A DNA stretch of 64,000 nucleotides from Bog-756 sp963839925 (GTDB lineage Bacteria; Actinomycetota; Acidimicrobiia; Acidimicrobiales; RAAP-2): NCBI GenBank assembly GCA_963839925.1, contig CAWIWV010000002.1, positions 372,001-436,000 on the forward strand. Reading direction: 5' to 3'. Below the pieces are notes generated by a model. It made no database searches. It was not told the DNA's origin and saw nothing but the letters and a program-made list of their open reading frames with translations. This document shows, piece after piece, positions 34,728 through 44,023 of the stretch (position 1 is its first letter; every line of letters starts with the position of its first letter). The position numbers and the translations under genes are program-made.

Positions 34728-35104
34728 CCGCATCGGAGCACCGGATCGAGGGCATCGACCACGTCCAGTTGGCCATGCCCGAAGGAGCTGAAGCCGAGGC
34801 CAAGGCCGAAGAATTCTTCGCCGGATTGCTCGGCCTGCCCCGGGTGCCGAAACCACCCGAGCTCGCCGCGCGGGGAGGGTGTTGGTTTGAAAGCGCAAGC
34901 GCGAAGGTGCACCTCGGGGTCGAAGCGGACTTCCGCCCGGCCAAGAAGGCCCATCCGGCCCTGGTCGTGTCCGATCTCGACGCGCTCTGCCAGACACTCG
35001 AACAGGCCGGCTGTCCCGTTCGCCGAGTCGAAGACGTCCCTGGCCAGCCGCAGTGGTACGTCGACGATCCGTTCGGGAACCGGATCGAGTTCCTGCCCGG
35101 CTGA
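34724..35104 (+). CDS. VOC family protein, second copy in tandem
   Basis: This 126-residue protein starts at GTG 34724 overlapping the previous stop. The VOC fold is seen in GIDHVQLAMPEGAEAEA, then AKVHLGVEADFRP, AHPALVVSDLDAL and the C-terminal VDDPFGNRIEFLPG, which carries the candidate metal Glu. The His near residue 12 (IDHVQ) is the other candidate ligand. It is not closely similar to its neighbour, so it is probably not a recent duplication. It precedes an alpha/beta hydrolase by 10 bp. Confidence 0.75.
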   Translation: MTASEHRIEGIDHVQLAMPEGAEAEAKAEEFFAGLLGLPRVPKPPELAARGGCWFESASAKVHLGVEADFRPAKKAHPALVVSDLDALCQTLEQAGCPVRRVEDVPGQPQWYVDDPFGNRIEFLPG

Positions 35105-35114
35105 AGGAGGGTCG

Positions 35115-35930
35115 GTGCCAGCGCTTGCACGTGATGGAGTCACCATCGCCTATGACACGTTCGGCGACGGGGAGCCGGTGCTGCTGGTCTGTGGCTGCGG
35201 GCAGCCAGCGATCGCCTGGCACCTGACCCTGGTCCCCTTGCTCACCAAGGCGGGCTACCAGGTGATCACCTTCGACAACCGGGGGGTCGAACCGTCCTCG
35301 TCGCCTCCTGCGCCCTACTCGGTCGCGGAGATGGTCGACGATGCCCTCGCCCTCCTCGACCATCTGGGAATCGAGGCGGCACTGATCGCAGGCCATTCGA
35401 TGGGCGGTTGGATCGCGGAGACCATCGCGATCCACCATCCCGAGCGGGTGCGCGGCGCCGTGCTGATGGGCAGCTGCAACCTGGGCACCTCGTGGGAGAA
35501 GGCGATCACCACGGTCGAACGCGACGTCGCACTGGCCGATCTGACCATGCCGCCGTTGTACTTCGCGACCGAGACGCTGCGCTATCTCCCCAACAGTGAC
35601 CTGCAGGACGACGCGGTCGTCGACGCCTGGCTCGGGGTCACCGCTGACGCTCCCCCCTGGCCCAACCCGGGCCGGCTCGGCCAATGGGAGGCGTGCCTCG
35701 CCTGGTCACTCGATACAGAACGCATCGAGGGATGGCCGACGATCACCGTGCCGTGTCTGGTCCTCGCCTTCGAGTACGACATCGACTCGCCGCCGACCCG
35801 GGCGCGGGAGGCCGCCGCGGTCATCCCTGGAGCGCGCTACGTCGAGGTGATGGGTGCGAGTCACCTCGGGGTGTTCACCCACGGCCGAGAGGTTGTCGAC
35901 CTTCTGGTCGAGTTCTTCGCCGGGCTCTGA
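35115..35930 (+). CDS. Alpha/beta hydrolase
   Basis: This 271-residue enzyme has the nucleophile elbow GHSMGG (Ser near residue 98), the oxyanion region VCGCGQPAIAW after the first strands, an acid candidate in YDIDSPPTR and the C-terminal His in GASHLGVFTH. It belongs to the hydrolase family that includes esterases and haloalkane dehalogenases; the substrate cannot be told. The start is the GTG at 35115 after GGAGGG. The gene ends 7 bp before the convergent mdh stop. Confidence 0.82.
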   Translation: MPALARDGVTIAYDTFGDGEPVLLVCGCGQPAIAWHLTLVPLLTKAGYQVITFDNRGVEPSSSPPAPYSVAEMVDDALALLDHLGIEAALIAGHSMGGWIAETIAIHHPERVRGAVLMGSCNLGTSWEKAITTVERDVALADLTMPPLYFATETLRYLPNSDLQDDAVVDAWLGVTADAPPWPNPGRLGQWEACLAWSLDTERIEGWPTITVPCLVLAFEYDIDSPPTRAREAAAVIPGARYVEVMGASHLGVFTHGREVVDLLVEFFAGL

Positions 35931-35937
35931 GAAAGCG

Positions 35938-36930
35938 CTAGGACAAGAGGTCGAGCACCGCGTCGCGCTCGGACTCGAGTTCCTCGGTGGTCACCCGGAT
36001 CCGATCGCTCGCAAAGGCGTCGTGCTCGAGGCCCTCGACCACACTCCAACCACCTTTGCCGTCTGCTCGCACCGGAAACCCGAACTGGAGCCCCTCGGGA
36101 ATTCCGTACTGGCCGGTAGATGCGACGGCGAGCGAGGTGAAGTCCCCGTCGGGTGTCGCGGTTCGGATGCTGACCACCGAGTCGATGGCCGCACTGGCGG
36201 CCGACGCTGCCGAGGAGAAACCTCGCGCATCGATGATCGCAGCACCCCGCTTCTGTACCGTCGTCAGAAAATCCCCCTGCAGCCACTCGCTGTCGTCGAT
36301 GACCTTCTCCGCCGGCTCGCCACCGATCGAGGCATGGGCGAAATCGGGGAACTGGGTGGCCGAGTGGTTCCCCCAGATGGCCACGTTGGTCACCGTCGAC
36401 ACCGGCACGCCGGCTTTTTGGGCCAGTTGTGCCTTGGCCCGGTTCTCGTCGAGCCGGGTCATCGCGAACCAACGGTCGGCAGGGATCTCCGGCGCGTTCG
36501 AGCGGGCGATGAGACAGTTGGTGTTGCACGGGTTGCCGACCACCAGCACCCGGACGTCGGAAGCGGCGTTGGCGGCGATGGCCTTCCCCTGCGGACCGAA
36601 GATCCCGCCGTTGACCGTCAGCAGGTCTCCGCGCTCCATCCCCGCCTTGCGGGGGATCGACCCGACCAGCAGCGCCCACGACGTGCGGTCGAACGCGGTC
36701 TTGAGGTCGGTGGTCTGCACGATGTCGGCGACCAAGGGAAAGGCACAGTCGTCGATCTCCATGACCACGCCCTCGAGCGCCTTCATGCCGGGCTCGATCT
36801 CGAGCAGCCGCAGCACCACCGGCTGGTCGGCGCCGAGCATCTGGCCCGACGCGATCCGGAACAGGAGCGAGTAGCCGATCTGCCCTGCCGCCCCGGTGAC
36901 TGTGACGTGAACTGGAGACTTGGCTGTCAT
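35938..36930 (-). CDS. mdh: Malate dehydrogenase
   Basis: This 330-residue enzyme converts malate to oxaloacetate with NAD. The dinucleotide fold is VTVTGAAGQIGYSLLFRIASG; the substrate Arg appears in the MTRLDENRA loop, and the catalytic His in WGNHSATQFPDF. The length is that of the LDH-like cytosolic-type Mdh. Icd starts upstream on the same strand, with 19 bp between stop and start, so icd-mdh is an operon. TCA genes thus sit on both sides (sdh before, sucCD after). Confidence 0.94.
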   Translation of the reverse strand: MTAKSPVHVTVTGAAGQIGYSLLFRIASGQMLGADQPVVLRLLEIEPGMKALEGVVMEIDDCAFPLVADIVQTTDLKTAFDRTSWALLVGSIPRKAGMERGDLLTVNGGIFGPQGKAIAANAASDVRVLVVGNPCNTNCLIARSNAPEIPADRWFAMTRLDENRAKAQLAQKAGVPVSTVTNVAIWGNHSATQFPDFAHASIGGEPAEKVIDDSEWLQGDFLTTVQKRGAAIIDARGFSSAASAASAAIDSVVSIRTATPDGDFTSLAVASTGQYGIPEGLQFGFPVRADGKGGWSVVEGLEHDAFASDRIRVTTEELESERDAVLDLLS

Positions 36931-36949
36931 GAGGCCGAGGCTACCTCTC

Positions 36950-38146
36950 CTACAGGCGGTCGACGATGGCCGAGGCGAACTCCGAGCACTTGACCTCGGT
37001 GGCGCCTTCCATCAGCCGGGCGAAGTCGTAGGTGACGATCTTCTCGGCGATCGTGGCTTCGAGCGCCCGCACGATGTCGGCGGCAGCCTCGCCCCAACCG
37101 ATGTGCTCGTACATCATCACCCCGGAGAGGAGGACCGAGCCGGGGTTCACCTTGTCCAGGCCGGCGTACTTCGGCGCGGTCCCATGGGTCGCCTCGAAGA
37201 TGCCGTGACCGGTGACGTAGTTGATGTTGCCGCCCGGAGCGATACCGATCCCACCCACCTGGGCTGCCAGCGCGTCGGAGAGATAGTCACCGTTGAGGTT
37301 GGTGGTCGCCATCACGTCGAACTCGGCCGGCCGGGTGAGGACCTGCTGGAGCGTGATGTCGGCGATGCTGTCCTTCACCAGCAGCTTGTCGCCCGGGTTG
37401 CCGTCGCAGTCGTCCCAGCCGACCGCCACGTCGGCGAACTCCTCGCGCACCAACTCGTAGCCCCAGTTGCGGAACGCACCCTCGGTGAACTTCTGGATGT
37501 TGCCCTTGTGGACGAGGTTGACGCTCCTCCGGTTGTGGGCCAGGGCGTAGTTGATCGCCGCCCGGATCAGTCGCTTGGAGCCGAACTCGGAGATCGGCTT
37601 GATGCCGATGCCCGATCCCTCGCGCACCTCCCAGCCCATCCCGTCTCGCAGGAACGTACGGAGCTTCTCCGCTTCCGCCGTGTAGGCCTCCGCCTCGAGA
37701 CCGGCGTAGATGTCCTCGGTGTTCTCGCGGAAGATCACCATGTCGACCAGCTCGGGATGGAGCACCGGCGAGGGAACCCCTTGGAACCACCGCACCGGGC
37801 GCAGGCAGACGTAGAGGTCGAGGATCTGGCGAAGGGCGACGTTGAGCGAGCGGAAGCCACCACCCACCGGTGTGGTCAAGGGCCCCTTGATACCGATCAG
37901 ATGGGAGCGGAAGGTCTCGACCGTCTCGTCGGGAAGCCAGTCGCCGGTCTCGTCGAAGGCCTTCTGTCCGGCGAGGACTTCCTTCCACGCCACGGTCTTG
38001 CCGTACTTGGCGGCAGCCGCGTCGAGCACCAACTTGGCCGCCGGCCAGATGTCGACGCCGGTCCCGTCGCCCTCGATGAAGGGGATGATCGGCTGGTCGG
38101 TGACCCGGAGCGCGCCGCTCGAGTCTTGGGTGATGAGGTCAGGCAT
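36950..38146 (-). CDS. icd: Isocitrate dehydrogenase (NADP type)
   Basis: This 398-residue homodimeric-type enzyme oxidatively decarboxylates isocitrate to 2-oxoglutarate. It shows IPFIEGDGTGVDIWPAA, the substrate and phosphorylation region GPLTTPVGGGFRSLNVALRQ, the metal Asp in NLNGDYLSDALAAQVGG, and the coenzyme loop FEATHGTAPKYAGLD. The NKxRxY/K-type cofactor region HGTAPKYAG is consistent with NADP, but this is not certain. The gene is the first of an operon with mdh. Confidence 0.92.
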   Translation of the reverse strand: MPDLITQDSSGALRVTDQPIIPFIEGDGTGVDIWPAAKLVLDAAAAKYGKTVAWKEVLAGQKAFDETGDWLPDETVETFRSHLIGIKGPLTTPVGGGFRSLNVALRQILDLYVCLRPVRWFQGVPSPVLHPELVDMVIFRENTEDIYAGLEAEAYTAEAEKLRTFLRDGMGWEVREGSGIGIKPISEFGSKRLIRAAINYALAHNRRSVNLVHKGNIQKFTEGAFRNWGYELVREEFADVAVGWDDCDGNPGDKLLVKDSIADITLQQVLTRPAEFDVMATTNLNGDYLSDALAAQVGGIGIAPGGNINYVTGHGIFEATHGTAPKYAGLDKVNPGSVLLSGVMMYEHIGWGEAAADIVRALEATIAEKIVTYDFARLMEGATEVKCSEFASAIVDRL

Positions 38147-38236
38147 GCGGGCAGCCTAACGGCACCCCTACCCACCACCGCCAACCGAGGTCCACGCCAT
38201 CCACGGGGACCCTGCTCAGAATGCCGGGTGCTCGAC

Positions 38237-39100
38237 TCAGGAGGCGCCGAGACCGAGTGCGTCGTAGATCTCGCGGGTGGCGTTCGAACGATTGAGTGTG
38301 TAGAAGTGCAGCCCCGGAATCCCGACTGCCAACAGTTGCTCGCAGAGCTCGACCGCGATGGTCACTCCCTCGCTGCGCACCGCATCGGCGCCGCCCCGAC
38401 GGTCGGCCTCCTCGAGACGCTCCACCATCCACCCGGGAACCGGAGCACCCATCACCGTCATGCCGGGTATCGACTTCAGACTGGTGACCGGCATGATCCC
38501 CGGGAGGACCGGCTTGTCCACCCCCCTCTCGGCCAGGTCGGCGACCAGGCCGGTGTAGTCGGCCGCCTCGAAGAAGAACTGGGTGACCGCGAAGTCCGCC
38601 TTCGACAACTTGGCCGCCAGCAGGTCGCGATCGCTCTTCATGTCCGGTGAGCGGGGGTGCCCGACCGGGTGTGCGGCGACTCCGATCGAGAACCCCCCGA
38701 TCGCCGAGGCCAGCTCCACCAGCTCTGACGCGTGACGCAGCTCGCCGGGACCGTCATTGGGATCAGCCGGCGGGTCGCCACCGAGGGCCATCAGGTTCTC
38801 GACACCCGCCTTGCGGTAGGCCACCAGGATTTCGGCGAGCTCGAGCCGGGTATGGGCCACGCAGATCAAGTGGGCCATCGGCACCAACGCGGTCGTGCGG
38901 AGCATGCCGGTAACCAGGTCGAACGTCCGCTTCCGTGACTCCGCCCCGCCGCGGTAGGTGACCGAGACGAACGAAGGCCGCAACGGCTCGAGGGCGCGGA
39001 GCGTCTTGACCAGGGTGGCCTGTTCGGCGTCGGTCTTCGGAGGGAAGAACTCGAACGAGTAGGTACGGCCCTTGGCCAGCAGATCGGCGATCCGGGTCAT
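38237..39100 (-). CDS. metF: 5,10-methylenetetrahydrofolate reductase
   Basis: This 287-residue flavoenzyme reduces methylene-THF to methyl-THF for methionine synthesis. Family landmarks are TYSFEFFPPKTDAE, PSFVSVTYRGGAE, the Glu-rich early site, NLMALGGDPPAD, FAVTQFFFEAADY and PVLPGIMPVTS. The catalytic Glu (FEFFPPK) and the folate-binding GGDPP are present. It is the last gene of a purN-purH-folD-metF run, 36 bp past folD, placing folate interconversion beside purine synthesis. Confidence 0.92.
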   Translation of the reverse strand: MTRIADLLAKGRTYSFEFFPPKTDAEQATLVKTLRALEPLRPSFVSVTYRGGAESRKRTFDLVTGMLRTTALVPMAHLICVAHTRLELAEILVAYRKAGVENLMALGGDPPADPNDGPGELRHASELVELASAIGGFSIGVAAHPVGHPRSPDMKSDRDLLAAKLSKADFAVTQFFFEAADYTGLVADLAERGVDKPVLPGIMPVTSLKSIPGMTVMGAPVPGWMVERLEEADRRGGADAVRSEGVTIAVELCEQLLAVGIPGLHFYTLNRSNATREIYDALGLGAS

Positions 39101-39136
39101 CGTCGGACAAGCCTACGATGCGCGCTCGACCGTTCG

Positions 39137-39991
39137 CTACGCCGCCCGCTCCGCCGCTCGCACCGCGTTGGACAGCAACATCGCCCTGGTCATCGGCCCG
39201 ACACCCCCCAGGCGGGGGGTGATCCACCCTGCGACGTCGGCCACTTCGGGCTGCAGGTCGGACAGGAGTTTCCGCCCTTCCCACGACGTGCCCGCTCCCA
39301 CCACCGCGGCGCCGGGCTTGATCATGTCCGGGGTGACCAAACCGGCACGACCGGCGGCGGCGACCACCACGTCGCCTTGCCGGACCAGTCCAGCCAGGTC
39401 CTCGACGCCGGTGTGGACCACGGTCACCGCCGCGTTGCACCCGGGACGCTTCATCGCCAACAGCAGGGCCAGTGGGCGTCCGATGGTGAGTCCCCGCCCG
39501 ATGACCACGACGTGCTTTCCCTCGACGGGCACGTCGTACTCGTGCAGCAGCTCGACGATCCCGGCCGGCGTGCAGGGGAGCGGTCCAGGGGTTCCCATGA
39601 CCAGGCGACCGAGGTTGACCGGATGCAGCCCGTCGACGTCCTTGTCCGGGTCGACCGCCATCAGCACCCGCTCCTCATCGAGGCCGGGGGGAAGGGGAAG
39701 CTGGACGAGATACGCATGGATCTTGGGGTCGGCGTTGAAGCGGGCGACGACCGCTTCAATCTCGCCCTGGGTGGCATCGGCCGGCAGGTGCTCATGGGCA
39801 GAGCTGATCCCGACCTCGGCACAGTCCTCGTGCTTCATCTCCACGTAGCGGGCACTCGGACCGTCGTCGCCGACCAGAATGGTGCCGAGCCCGACCTCCA
39901 CCCCCGCACTCCGCAGTCGCGCGACCCGGTCGGTGAGCTCGGACCTGATCTTGCTGGCGAGTCGTTCGCCGTCGAGGAGGGAGGCGGTCAT
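39137..39991 (-). CDS. folD: Methylenetetrahydrofolate dehydrogenase/cyclohydrolase
   Basis: This bifunctional 284-residue enzyme makes 10-formyl-THF, the donor used by PurN and PurH. It has the catalytic Lys in YVEMKHEDCAEVGI, the active-site block LVQLPLPPGLDE, the signature PDKDVDGLHPVNLG, PCTPAGIVELLHEYD, the NADP site VIGRGLTIGRPLALLL, and GGVGPMTRAMLL. Its start is 5 bp beyond the purH stop. It acts in the cytoplasm in concert with the purine genes beside it. Confidence 0.95.
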   Translation of the reverse strand: MTASLLDGERLASKIRSELTDRVARLRSAGVEVGLGTILVGDDGPSARYVEMKHEDCAEVGISSAHEHLPADATQGEIEAVVARFNADPKIHAYLVQLPLPPGLDEERVLMAVDPDKDVDGLHPVNLGRLVMGTPGPLPCTPAGIVELLHEYDVPVEGKHVVVIGRGLTIGRPLALLLAMKRPGCNAAVTVVHTGVEDLAGLVRQGDVVVAAAGRAGLVTPDMIKPGAAVVGAGTSWEGRKLLSDLQPEVADVAGWITPRLGGVGPMTRAMLLSNAVRAAERAA

Positions 39992-39996
39992 CGTGG

Positions 39997-41565
39997 TCAG
40001 TGCCGGAAGTGCCGTTCGCCGTCGGCGGTCACCATGGCGAGTCCCACCTCGTTCGCCGCGGCGATCACCTCGGGGTCACGGATGGATCCCCCCGGCTGCA
40101 CGACGGCGGCCACGCCGGCCTCCGCGAGGACCAGCAGGCCATCGGGGAAGGGGAAGAACGCGTCGCTCGCCGCCGCGCCGCCCTGTGCCCTTGCGCCGGC
40201 CTTGGCCACCGCAATCTCGGCGGCGACCACCCTCGACTGCTGGCCGGCGCCGACGCCGACCGCCTGGCCGTCGGTGACCACCGCGATCGCGTTGGAGGTG
40301 GTGCGTGCACAGACCTTCCAGGCGAGGGCAAGGTCCTGCCACTGCGACTCGGTCGGAGCGACCTCGGTCACCACCTGCCAGGAGGAAGGTGCGACCAGGA
40401 AGCGATCGGGGTCCTGCACCAGCACGCTTTGGCCGAGGCCACGGAGCTGACGGACGATCGGCTCGGGTGGTCCCGCCGACAGCAACCGGGTGGCTTTCCT
40501 TTTGGAGGTGAGCCGAGCCAGTGCCGACTCCTCGTAGGACGGGGCGACGATCACGTCGGCTTGCGGTCCGGCCGAGATCGCCTCGGCCACCGCGTCGGTC
40601 ACCGTCCCGCCGACGGCCACGATGCCGCCGAACGCGGATTGGGGATCGCAGTCGAGTGCACGTTGGTAGGCGACGCTCAGATCGGGGTGCAGGGCTACCC
40701 CACACGGATTGGCGTGCTTGATGATGGCGACCGCCTGGTCGCCGGGTCGATCGGCGGCGAGCTCGTGGACCAGCCTCCAGGCCGCGTCGGCGTCGAAGAT
40801 GTTGAGATACGAAAGCTCCTTGCCGCCGTGGAGGACCGCGTCGTCCCACCACGATCGCTCCCCCGCAATGCGGTAGCGCGCACCGTGCTGATGGGGATTC
40901 TCGCCGTAACGCATCGACCCCACCCGCTCCAAGGTGAGGTGGAGCACCGGAGGCAGCAGCGCGGCCATCCCGAACACCTCGTCCACCGACTCGGCCGACG
41001 TGTCGGAGAGCGGCGAGGGCTGCTCGTCGAGCCAGGCGACGATGGCCGCGTCGTACCCGGCGGTGTGGGCGAAGGCGTCCCGGGCGAGCCGGCGCCGGGT
41101 CGACTCGGAGAGCAAACCGTGCGCTTCGAGCTCTTCGAGGACCACCGGATAGTCGTCAGGCGAGACGACCACGCCCACGTGGTCGTGGTTCTTTGCCGCC
41201 GCCCGCACCATGGTCGGGCCCCCGACGTCGATCAGCTCCACCGACGGGTCGGAGGGGAACGGGTAGAGGTTGCACACCACCAGGTCGATGAGGTCGATGC
41301 CGTAGCGCTCGACCTCGTCCAGGTGCTCGGGGACCGAGCGGTTGGCGAGGATGCCCCCGTGGATGGTCGGATGGAGCGTCTTGACCCGGCCGCCCAACAT
41401 CTCGGGGGCGCCGGTGAGCTCGGACACCTGGGTGTAGGGAATGCCGGCTTCGTCGAGTGCGGCCGACGTGCCGCCGCTCGAGATCAGCTCCCAGCCCAAC
41501 TTGCGCAGCCCTTCCGCCAGATCGACCAGACCGGTCTTGTCGTAGACCGAGAGCAGAGCCCTCAT
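39997..41565 (-). CDS. purH: Bifunctional AICAR transformylase/IMP cyclohydrolase
   Basis: The 522-residue PurH catalyses the last two steps of IMP synthesis. The start is set at the ATG at 41565 (MRALLSVYDKTGLVDLA) overlapping the purN stop by 4 bp (ATGA). The N-terminal cyclohydrolase domain (LGGRVKTLHPTIHGGIL) precedes the transformylase domain (LRYGENPHQ-like MRYGENPHQHGA, AIIKHANPCGVA, QSAFGGIVAVGG). The tail SDAFFPFPDGLLVLAEAGV matches the catalytic C-terminal motif. It uses 10-formyl-THF from FolD. Confidence 0.95.
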   Translation of the reverse strand: MRALLSVYDKTGLVDLAEGLRKLGWELISSGGTSAALDEAGIPYTQVSELTGAPEMLGGRVKTLHPTIHGGILANRSVPEHLDEVERYGIDLIDLVVCNLYPFPSDPSVELIDVGGPTMVRAAAKNHDHVGVVVSPDDYPVVLEELEAHGLLSESTRRRLARDAFAHTAGYDAAIVAWLDEQPSPLSDTSAESVDEVFGMAALLPPVLHLTLERVGSMRYGENPHQHGARYRIAGERSWWDDAVLHGGKELSYLNIFDADAAWRLVHELAADRPGDQAVAIIKHANPCGVALHPDLSVAYQRALDCDPQSAFGGIVAVGGTVTDAVAEAISAGPQADVIVAPSYEESALARLTSKRKATRLLSAGPPEPIVRQLRGLGQSVLVQDPDRFLVAPSSWQVVTEVAPTESQWQDLALAWKVCARTTSNAIAVVTDGQAVGVGAGQQSRVVAAEIAVAKAGARAQGGAAASDAFFPFPDGLLVLAEAGVAAVVQPGGSIRDPEVIAAANEVGLAMVTADGERHFRH

Positions 41566-42209
41566 CGTGCAACCTCCGTTGGTGATGCCGCCGCGTGCCT
41601 GGCCATCGCGGGCAGCCCGTCGATGAACTCGCGGATCGTTGCGGGATAGAGCGTGCGCTCCACCTCTTTGATCCGCTCGTGCAAGGTCTCCTCGGTGTCG
41701 CCCGGCAACACCGGCACCCGCTCCCGCGCAAGGATCGGACCCTCGTCCATCTCGAGGGTTGCGAGGTGCACGGTGGTCCCGGTCTCCGCAACACCTGCGG
41801 CCAGCGCGTCGGCCACCGCGTGCCAACCGGGGAATGCCGGCAACAGGGCGGGGTGGGTATTGAGGATCCTCTTCGGAAACGCATCGTGGATCGCCCGGCC
41901 GAGGACGGTCCCGAAGCCGGCCATCACCACGACGTCGATCCGGTAGGCCGCCAGCTCGTCGGTCACCGCCTCGGTGTACGCGTCGCGGTCGAACGAAGGG
42001 GAGAAACCCCCGAACTCGGAGCGGTCGACCAACACGGCGGGAAGGGACGCCCGGTCGGCCACCGACATCGCCCGACAAGGTCGGTCGGCGAGGACCATCC
42101 GGACCGGCAGATGGGCGGCGATGATCGCCTCCAACAGCGAACCGGTCCCCGAGGCAAGCACGCCGATGTTCACCTGTTCGGTGGGTGCTCGCGTCACGTC
42201 AGGGGCCAC
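41562..42209 (-). CDS. purN: Phosphoribosylglycinamide formyltransferase
   Basis: PurN transfers a formyl group to GAR in purine synthesis. The Rossmann start NIGVLASGTGSLLEAII, the substrate block FGTVLGRAIHDAFPKRILNTHPALLPAFPG and the conserved Asn-His-Asp triad (N in LNTHP, H in the same motif, D in MDEGPI) are visible. Start candidates are the GTG codons at 42218, 42209 and 42173; I chose 42209, giving about 215 residues. It is cotranscribed with purH, folD and metF, and couples to purH by ATGA. Confidence 0.88.
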   Translation of the reverse strand: MAPDVTRAPTEQVNIGVLASGTGSLLEAIIAAHLPVRMVLADRPCRAMSVADRASLPAVLVDRSEFGGFSPSFDRDAYTEAVTDELAAYRIDVVVMAGFGTVLGRAIHDAFPKRILNTHPALLPAFPGWHAVADALAAGVAETGTTVHLATLEMDEGPILARERVPVLPGDTEETLHERIKEVERTLYPATIREFIDGLPAMARHAAASPTEVAR

Positions 42210-42440
42210 TGCCAGCACGCTACCAGCGCGATCCGACGACCAGGCGCGCCGCGACTCGCACTGTTCCGAAGCTCGACCAGAGCGACGGGGCCCGACCGGC
42301 CTGCCTCCGGTACCGGGCCCTCGTCGCTCGGTCTCCCCTGCCCAGGGAGTGCCCCTCGTGAGATGAGTTATCGGCACCAAGGCGCGATTGTTGAAGCGAA
42401 AATTGACGGAGATGCTGTTCGGGATCGACGTCGGCGCTGG

Positions 42441-43136
42441 TCAGGGAGCGAGCGTACGCAGCAGGGCCTCATCGAAGCCGGCCAGCGATTGCAACTTGGC
42501 ATCGCAGAAGCCCCAGCGCGGGGAATCGAACGCGGCCGGCTCGGGGACGGCCACCACCCGCATGCGGGCGGCCTTCGCCGAGATGGCTCCGTTGAACGAG
42601 TCCTCGACCGCCAGGCACTCCACCGGGTCCACCCCGAGCTTCTCTGCCGTCGAGAGGTAGCTCGCCGGATGCGGCTTGCCGAGCGGTTCCGACTCGGCCG
42701 AGTGCCAGACGGACACCTCCTCATCGAGTCCCAGCTTGGCCAATGCGGCCTCGATCACCACCCCGTAGGAGCCCGAGCACACTGCGAGACCGAGGCCGAG
42801 GCGCGCACAGAGCTCGACCGACTCGATGGCGCCGCGCATCGGCATCCCGCGTTCCTCGATCAACTCGACCACCCGGTCGACGATCCTCTGTGCGACCACG
42901 GCCGGCGGCGTGCCTTGCCAAGGAGAGCGGTCCCACCAGTGCCGCACCGCGTCGTCGATCCGCAATCCCATGGTCTGGCGGACGTCGGTTTCGTCGAGCG
43001 CGAGCCCGACCGATCCGAACACCTCGATCTCCGCCTGTCGCCAGAAGGGCTCCGAGTCGATCAGCAGACCGTCGAGATCGAAGATGACCGCGCGGATCGG
43101 CAGGCCGGTCAGCGCACTGGCCGAAGGGAGGGTCAG
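42441..43136 (-). CDS. HAD-family phosphatase (probable CTG start)
   Basis: The full HAD domain begins IRAVIFDLDGLLIDSE, motif I with the catalytic Asp, so the true N-terminus lies well upstream of the first ATG/GTG/TTG start (GTG at 43022). The frame has none of these starts between motif I and the end of sucD. A CTG at 43136 overlaps the sucD stop as CTGA, matching the ATGA, GTGA and TTGA junctions used elsewhere here, and gives 231 residues. Motif II (CSGSY), III (GKPHPASYL) and IV (VEDSFNGAISAKAA) follow. It resembles phosphosugar phosphatases. Confidence 0.7.
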   Translation of the reverse strand: MTLPSASALTGLPIRAVIFDLDGLLIDSEPFWRQAEIEVFGSVGLALDETDVRQTMGLRIDDAVRHWWDRSPWQGTPPAVVAQRIVDRVVELIEERGMPMRGAIESVELCARLGLGLAVCSGSYGVVIEAALAKLGLDEEVSVWHSAESEPLGKPHPASYLSTAEKLGVDPVECLAVEDSFNGAISAKAARMRVVAVPEPAAFDSPRWGFCDAKLQSLAGFDEALLRTLAP

Positions 43137-44023
43137 TCGAGCTTCCGCACGATGTCGACCATGGCCTCCCCGGCCTCGGTCGGGTTGAGTGCGACGGTGA
43201 CTCCCGCCTCGGACAGCGCGGCCATCTTCGCCTGCGCGGTGCCCTTGGATCCGGAGATGATCGCGCCGGCGTGGCCCATCTTGCGCCCTGGCGGGGCGGT
43301 GACCCCGGCGATATAGGAGACCACCGGCTTGGTCACCGACGCGGCGATGAACTCGGCGGCCTCTTCCTCAGCCGACCCACCGATCTCGCCGATCATCATG
43401 ATCGCCCGGGTGTCCGGATCGGCCTCGAATGCAGCCAGGCAGTCGATGAAGCTGGTCCCCGGCACCGGGTCTCCCCCGATGCCCACACAGGTGGTCTGTC
43501 CGACCCCCTGCTGGGAGAGCTCGTGGAGGGCCTGGTAGGTGAGGGTTCCCGAACGGCTCACGATGCCCACCGGCCCACCGGCAGTGGCGATGTCGCCCGA
43601 GGTGATCCCGATGTTGCACTTGCCCGGCGAGATGATGCCAGGGCAGTTCGGCCCGAGCAGGCGGGTGGACGGGTAGTCGCGGACCAGCCGGTTGTAGGCC
43701 AAGGCCTCGTCGCTGGCCGGGATCCCCTCGGTGATGCAGACCACGAACGGAACGCCAGCTGCGGCCGCCTCGACGATGGCGTCGGCGGCGAACTTGGGCG
43801 GCACCGAGATGAACGACGCGTTCGCCCCGGTCGCCTCGACCGCCTCGGCGACGGTGGCGAAGACCGGGATACCCTCGATCTCCTCGCCGCCCCGGCCGGG
43901 ATTGGTTCCCGCTACGACCTTGGTGCCGTAGTCACGGTTGCGGAGCCCGTGGTAGAGGCCCTGACTGGTCGGGCTGATCCCCTGGACGACGACCAAGGTG
44001 TTCTCGTCGACGAAGATGCTCAT
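43133..44023 (-). CDS. sucD: Succinyl-CoA synthetase alpha subunit
   Basis: This 296-residue subunit of the TCA enzyme makes succinate and ATP or GTP from succinyl-CoA. The start is the ATG at 44023 (MSIFVDENTLVVVQGIS). The Rossmann phosphate loop, ISVPPKFAADAIVEA, LLGPNCPGIISPG, IVSRSGTLTYQALHEL and the active-site His segment KMGHAGAIISG (phospho-His) are all present. sucC overlaps by 4 bp (ATGA). The HAD gene follows. Confidence 0.95.
   Translation of the reverse strand: MSIFVDENTLVVVQGISPTSQGLYHGLRNRDYGTKVVAGTNPGRGGEEIEGIPVFATVAEAVEATGANASFISVPPKFAADAIVEAAAAGVPFVVCITEGIPASDEALAYNRLVRDYPSTRLLGPNCPGIISPGKCNIGITSGDIATAGGPVGIVSRSGTLTYQALHELSQQGVGQTTCVGIGGDPVPGTSFIDCLAAFEADPDTRAIMMIGEIGGSAEEEAAEFIAASVTKPVVSYIAGVTAPPGRKMGHAGAIISGSKGTAQAKMAALSEAGVTVALNPTEAGEAMVDIVRKLD

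Noticed and set aside
36920..38650. 576-residue plus-strand open frame opposite icd and metF
   Set aside because: Its sequence is a low-complexity shadow of the icd coding strand.
41595..43316. 573-residue plus-strand open frame opposite purN, the HAD gene and sucD
   Set aside because: It lies antisense to recognised genes and has no domain.
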